The notes under the pieces are model-generated. The model did not search any database. It saw nothing but the letters and a program-made list of their open reading frames with translations, and was not told where the DNA came from. A program made the position numbers and the translations under genes. From NCBI GenBank assembly GCA_030608125.1, contig JAUWEU010000047.1, positions 1 through 6,086 of the forward strand: DNA of 6,086 bases, in the 5' to 3' direction. Of the stretch, positions 5,232 through 6,086 are shown piece after piece (the stretch's first letter is position 1; each line of letters begins with the position of its first letter). Source of the DNA: Dehalococcoidia bacterium. GTDB taxonomy: Bacteria > Chloroflexota > Dehalococcoidia > Dehalococcoidales > W498.

Positions 5232-5750
5232 ATGCAAATAAATGTTTCTCAGTTGCTCAAGGCATCTATAGGCTCAACACGAAATTATGAGGTGAGTGAG
5301 GTCGTTGATATTGCTGGTGGTAGCAGTATGGTTGAGGGTGAGGTTAGGTTGATGCGTACTGACCGGAGCATCTTGGTTAAAGGTACACTACATACTGAAG
5401 TTGAGGTTACCTGTAGCCGCTGCTTGAGTTTATTTAGTTGCCCTCTGGCTCTAAATATTGAAGAGGAGTATTTTCCTACCGCAGATGTAGTAAGTGGTGC
5501 CTGGCTGCCGTTACCTGAAGAGCCCGGCTGTTTCACTATTGATGCGCATCATATTCTTGATTTAACCGAGGCAATACGTCAGTATGCACTACTGGCTACC
5601 CCTATGAAGCCACTTTGTGGTGAAGATTGTGCTGGGTTATGCCCCTATTGCGGTCACAATCTCAATCAGGGACCTTGTGATTGTCTACCTCAAGGTTCAG
5701 AAAGGAAAGATGTAAATTATGGGAGCTTTACCCAAACGAAAATACGCTAA
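5232..5750 (+). CDS. yceD: DUF177 (YceD-like) protein, ribosome-linked
   Basis: The 172-residue product belongs to the DUF177/YceD family, whose gene almost always precedes rpmF; a role in 23S rRNA maturation or 50S assembly has been proposed for the family. The N-terminal half is a beta-rich domain with Gly-Thr-Leu-His-Thr-Glu-Val-Glu-Val-Thr-Cys-Ser-Arg-Cys (Cys61, Cys64). An acidic Ile-Glu-Glu-Glu-Tyr-Phe segment follows, then the hallmark helix Asp-Leu-Thr-Glu-Ala-Ile-Arg-Gln-Tyr (about 110-118) leading to Pro-Met-Lys-Pro-Leu-Cys. The C-terminal part carries Cys129, Cys133, Cys137, Cys140, Cys149 and Cys151, a likely metal-binding knuckle. ATG 5232 is preceded by GGGGGTAGGA, an imperfect ribosome site. 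Its last 32 bases overlap rpmF in another frame, implying tight co-expression. Cytoplasmic, intact. Confidence 0.9.
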   Translation: MQINVSQLLKASIGSTRNYEVSEVVDIAGGSSMVEGEVRLMRTDRSILVKGTLHTEVEVTCSRCLSLFSCPLALNIEEEYFPTADVVSGAWLPLPEEPGCFTIDAHHILDLTEAIRQYALLATPMKPLCGEDCAGLCPYCGHNLNQGPCDCLPQGSERKDVNYGSFTQTKIR

Positions 5751-5919
5751 GGCGCGTCAGGGTAAGAGGCGTAGTCATCTGGGATTGACTCCTCCCCCGC
5801 TGGATTATTGCCCTCAATGTCATAGTCCTAAACTACCTCATCATGTTTGTCCTACCTGTGGAAGCTATGCCGGCAGGGAAGTCATCGAGATGAAAAGCCC
5901 GAAAAAGAAAGCCGAGTAA
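5719..5919 (+). CDS. rpmF: 50S ribosomal protein L32
   Basis: The 66-residue L32 begins Met-Gly-Ala-Leu-Pro-Lys-Arg-Lys and has the basic N-terminal arm Lys-Ala-Arg-Gln-Gly-Lys-Arg-Arg-Ser-His that threads into 23S rRNA. The following Leu-Tyr/Leu-Asp-Tyr-type segment leads into a zinc ribbon with all four cysteines (Cys31, Cys34, Cys44, Cys47), so this is the zinc-binding C+ form. It ends in a Lys-rich tail. The AAGGA at 5702-5706 lies 12 bases upstream, long for direct initiation. An in-frame ATG-TAA pair at 5710-5715 sits between the two. Translation is therefore probably helped by coupling from the overlapping yceD. Many bacteria continue with plsX and fabH, but here a palindromic repeat follows and no plsX start is seen. 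Confidence 0.95.
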   Translation: MGALPKRKYAKARQGKRRSHLGLTPPPLDYCPQCHSPKLPHHVCPTCGSYAGREVIEMKSPKKKAE

Positions 5920-6001
5920 GAGAGATAAGCCGTGTCTAAAACTGCTAAGTGTGGTGTATGTTCGGCTTTAAGTTCAGGTCACGCCCTAACAGTTCTTTTA
6001 T

Positions 6002-6086
6002 GTCATTGCGAGAGATTGCCACGCCGTCTCCTCGCTACGCTCGGAGTTTCGGCTCGCAATGACGCCCCTTTTCGTCATTGCGAGCC
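6002..6086. repeat. Dispersed palindromic repeat element (REP/MITE-like), runs off the edge
   Basis: GTCATTGCGAG (6002-6012) and its exact reverse complement CTCGCAATGAC (6053-6063) bound a 62-bp unit whose centre contains CTCC...GGAG with a CGCTACGC core. A second copy of the end, GTCATTGCGAGCC, starts at 6074. I recall this GTCATTGCGAG family as an abundant non-coding repeat in Dehalococcoidia and other environmental genomes; that is memory, not a search. No transposase is present in the window. Confidence 0.75.
6051..6086 (+). repeat. 14-bp perfect hairpin at the junction of repeat units
   Basis: GGCTCGCAATGACG (6051-6064) pairs fully with CGTCATTGCGAGCC (6073-6086) around the 8-base loop CCCCTTTT. 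The stem may extend past the window edge. In RNA it could stall transcription or protect the 3' end of the rpmF message, but whether a T-run follows cannot be seen. Confidence 0.8.

Noticed and set aside
5932..6086. Open frame from GTG 5932 to the window edge, just after rpmF
   Set aside because: Two thirds of it is the palindromic repeat, which often stays open in some frames. The ribosome site is poor and the peptide resembles neither PlsX nor any family I know.

Overview
The window reads as a stretch of bacterial chromosome from an anaerobic, environmental lineage. A Chloroflexota (Dehalococcoidia-like) source is my best guess. The supports are a surface protein ending in a Tyr-Pro-x-Asn-Lys / Leu-Ala-Pro-Trp / hydrophobic / Arg4 tail, a stand-alone Lrp-type RAM domain, the plsC-ispH and yceD-rpmF pairs, frequent GTG/TTG starts, and a dispersed GTCATTGCGAG palindromic repeat at the right end. 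This assignment comes from memory of such genomes and was not tested by any search.

Layout, left to right. (1) Positions 1-1081: the 3' end of a secreted, membrane-anchored surface protein with an Ig-like domain and a C-terminal transmembrane anchor; its 5' end lies outside the window. (2) 1119-1865: a predicted lipoprotein whose Ala-His-Ser-Gly and Gly-Cys-Ser-Cys motifs, each following a hydrophobic strand, suggest a clan CD (caspase/gingipain-like) cysteine peptidase fold. (3) A hairpin (1874-1903) and a sigma70-type promoter (1938-1967) separate this from a two-gene operon: plsC (1999-2640, phospholipid synthesis) abutting ispH (2641-3495, last step of the MEP isoprenoid pathway). (4) On the minus strand, convergent to ispH, is a 78-residue RAM-domain protein (3524-3760). 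(5) A divergent control region (about 3761-3920) holds two back-to-back promoters whose -35 regions lie in the arms of a 16-bp inverted repeat. It drives the RAM gene leftwards and an acyl-CoA dehydrogenase (3921-5078) rightwards. (6) A second control region (5079-5231) precedes yceD (DUF177, 5232-5750), which overlaps rpmF (L32, 5719-5919). (7) Positions 6002-6086 are a palindromic repeat element running off the right edge, in the place where plsX often follows rpmF.

Functionally the middle and right parts are housekeeping: membrane lipid and isoprenoid synthesis, acyl-CoA oxidation and ribosome assembly. Two regulatory observations tie them together. The dyad between the RAM gene and the acyl-CoA dehydrogenase is one. 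The other is an exact 20-bp sequence, covering the -10 box and the first transcribed bases, shared by the acyl-CoA dehydrogenase and yceD-rpmF promoters. The least ordinary part is the left end, where an anchored surface protein sits directly upstream of a caspase-like lipoprotein. No CRISPR array, tRNA, rRNA, transposase or phage gene was seen, and no gene-free stretch exceeds 300 bases.
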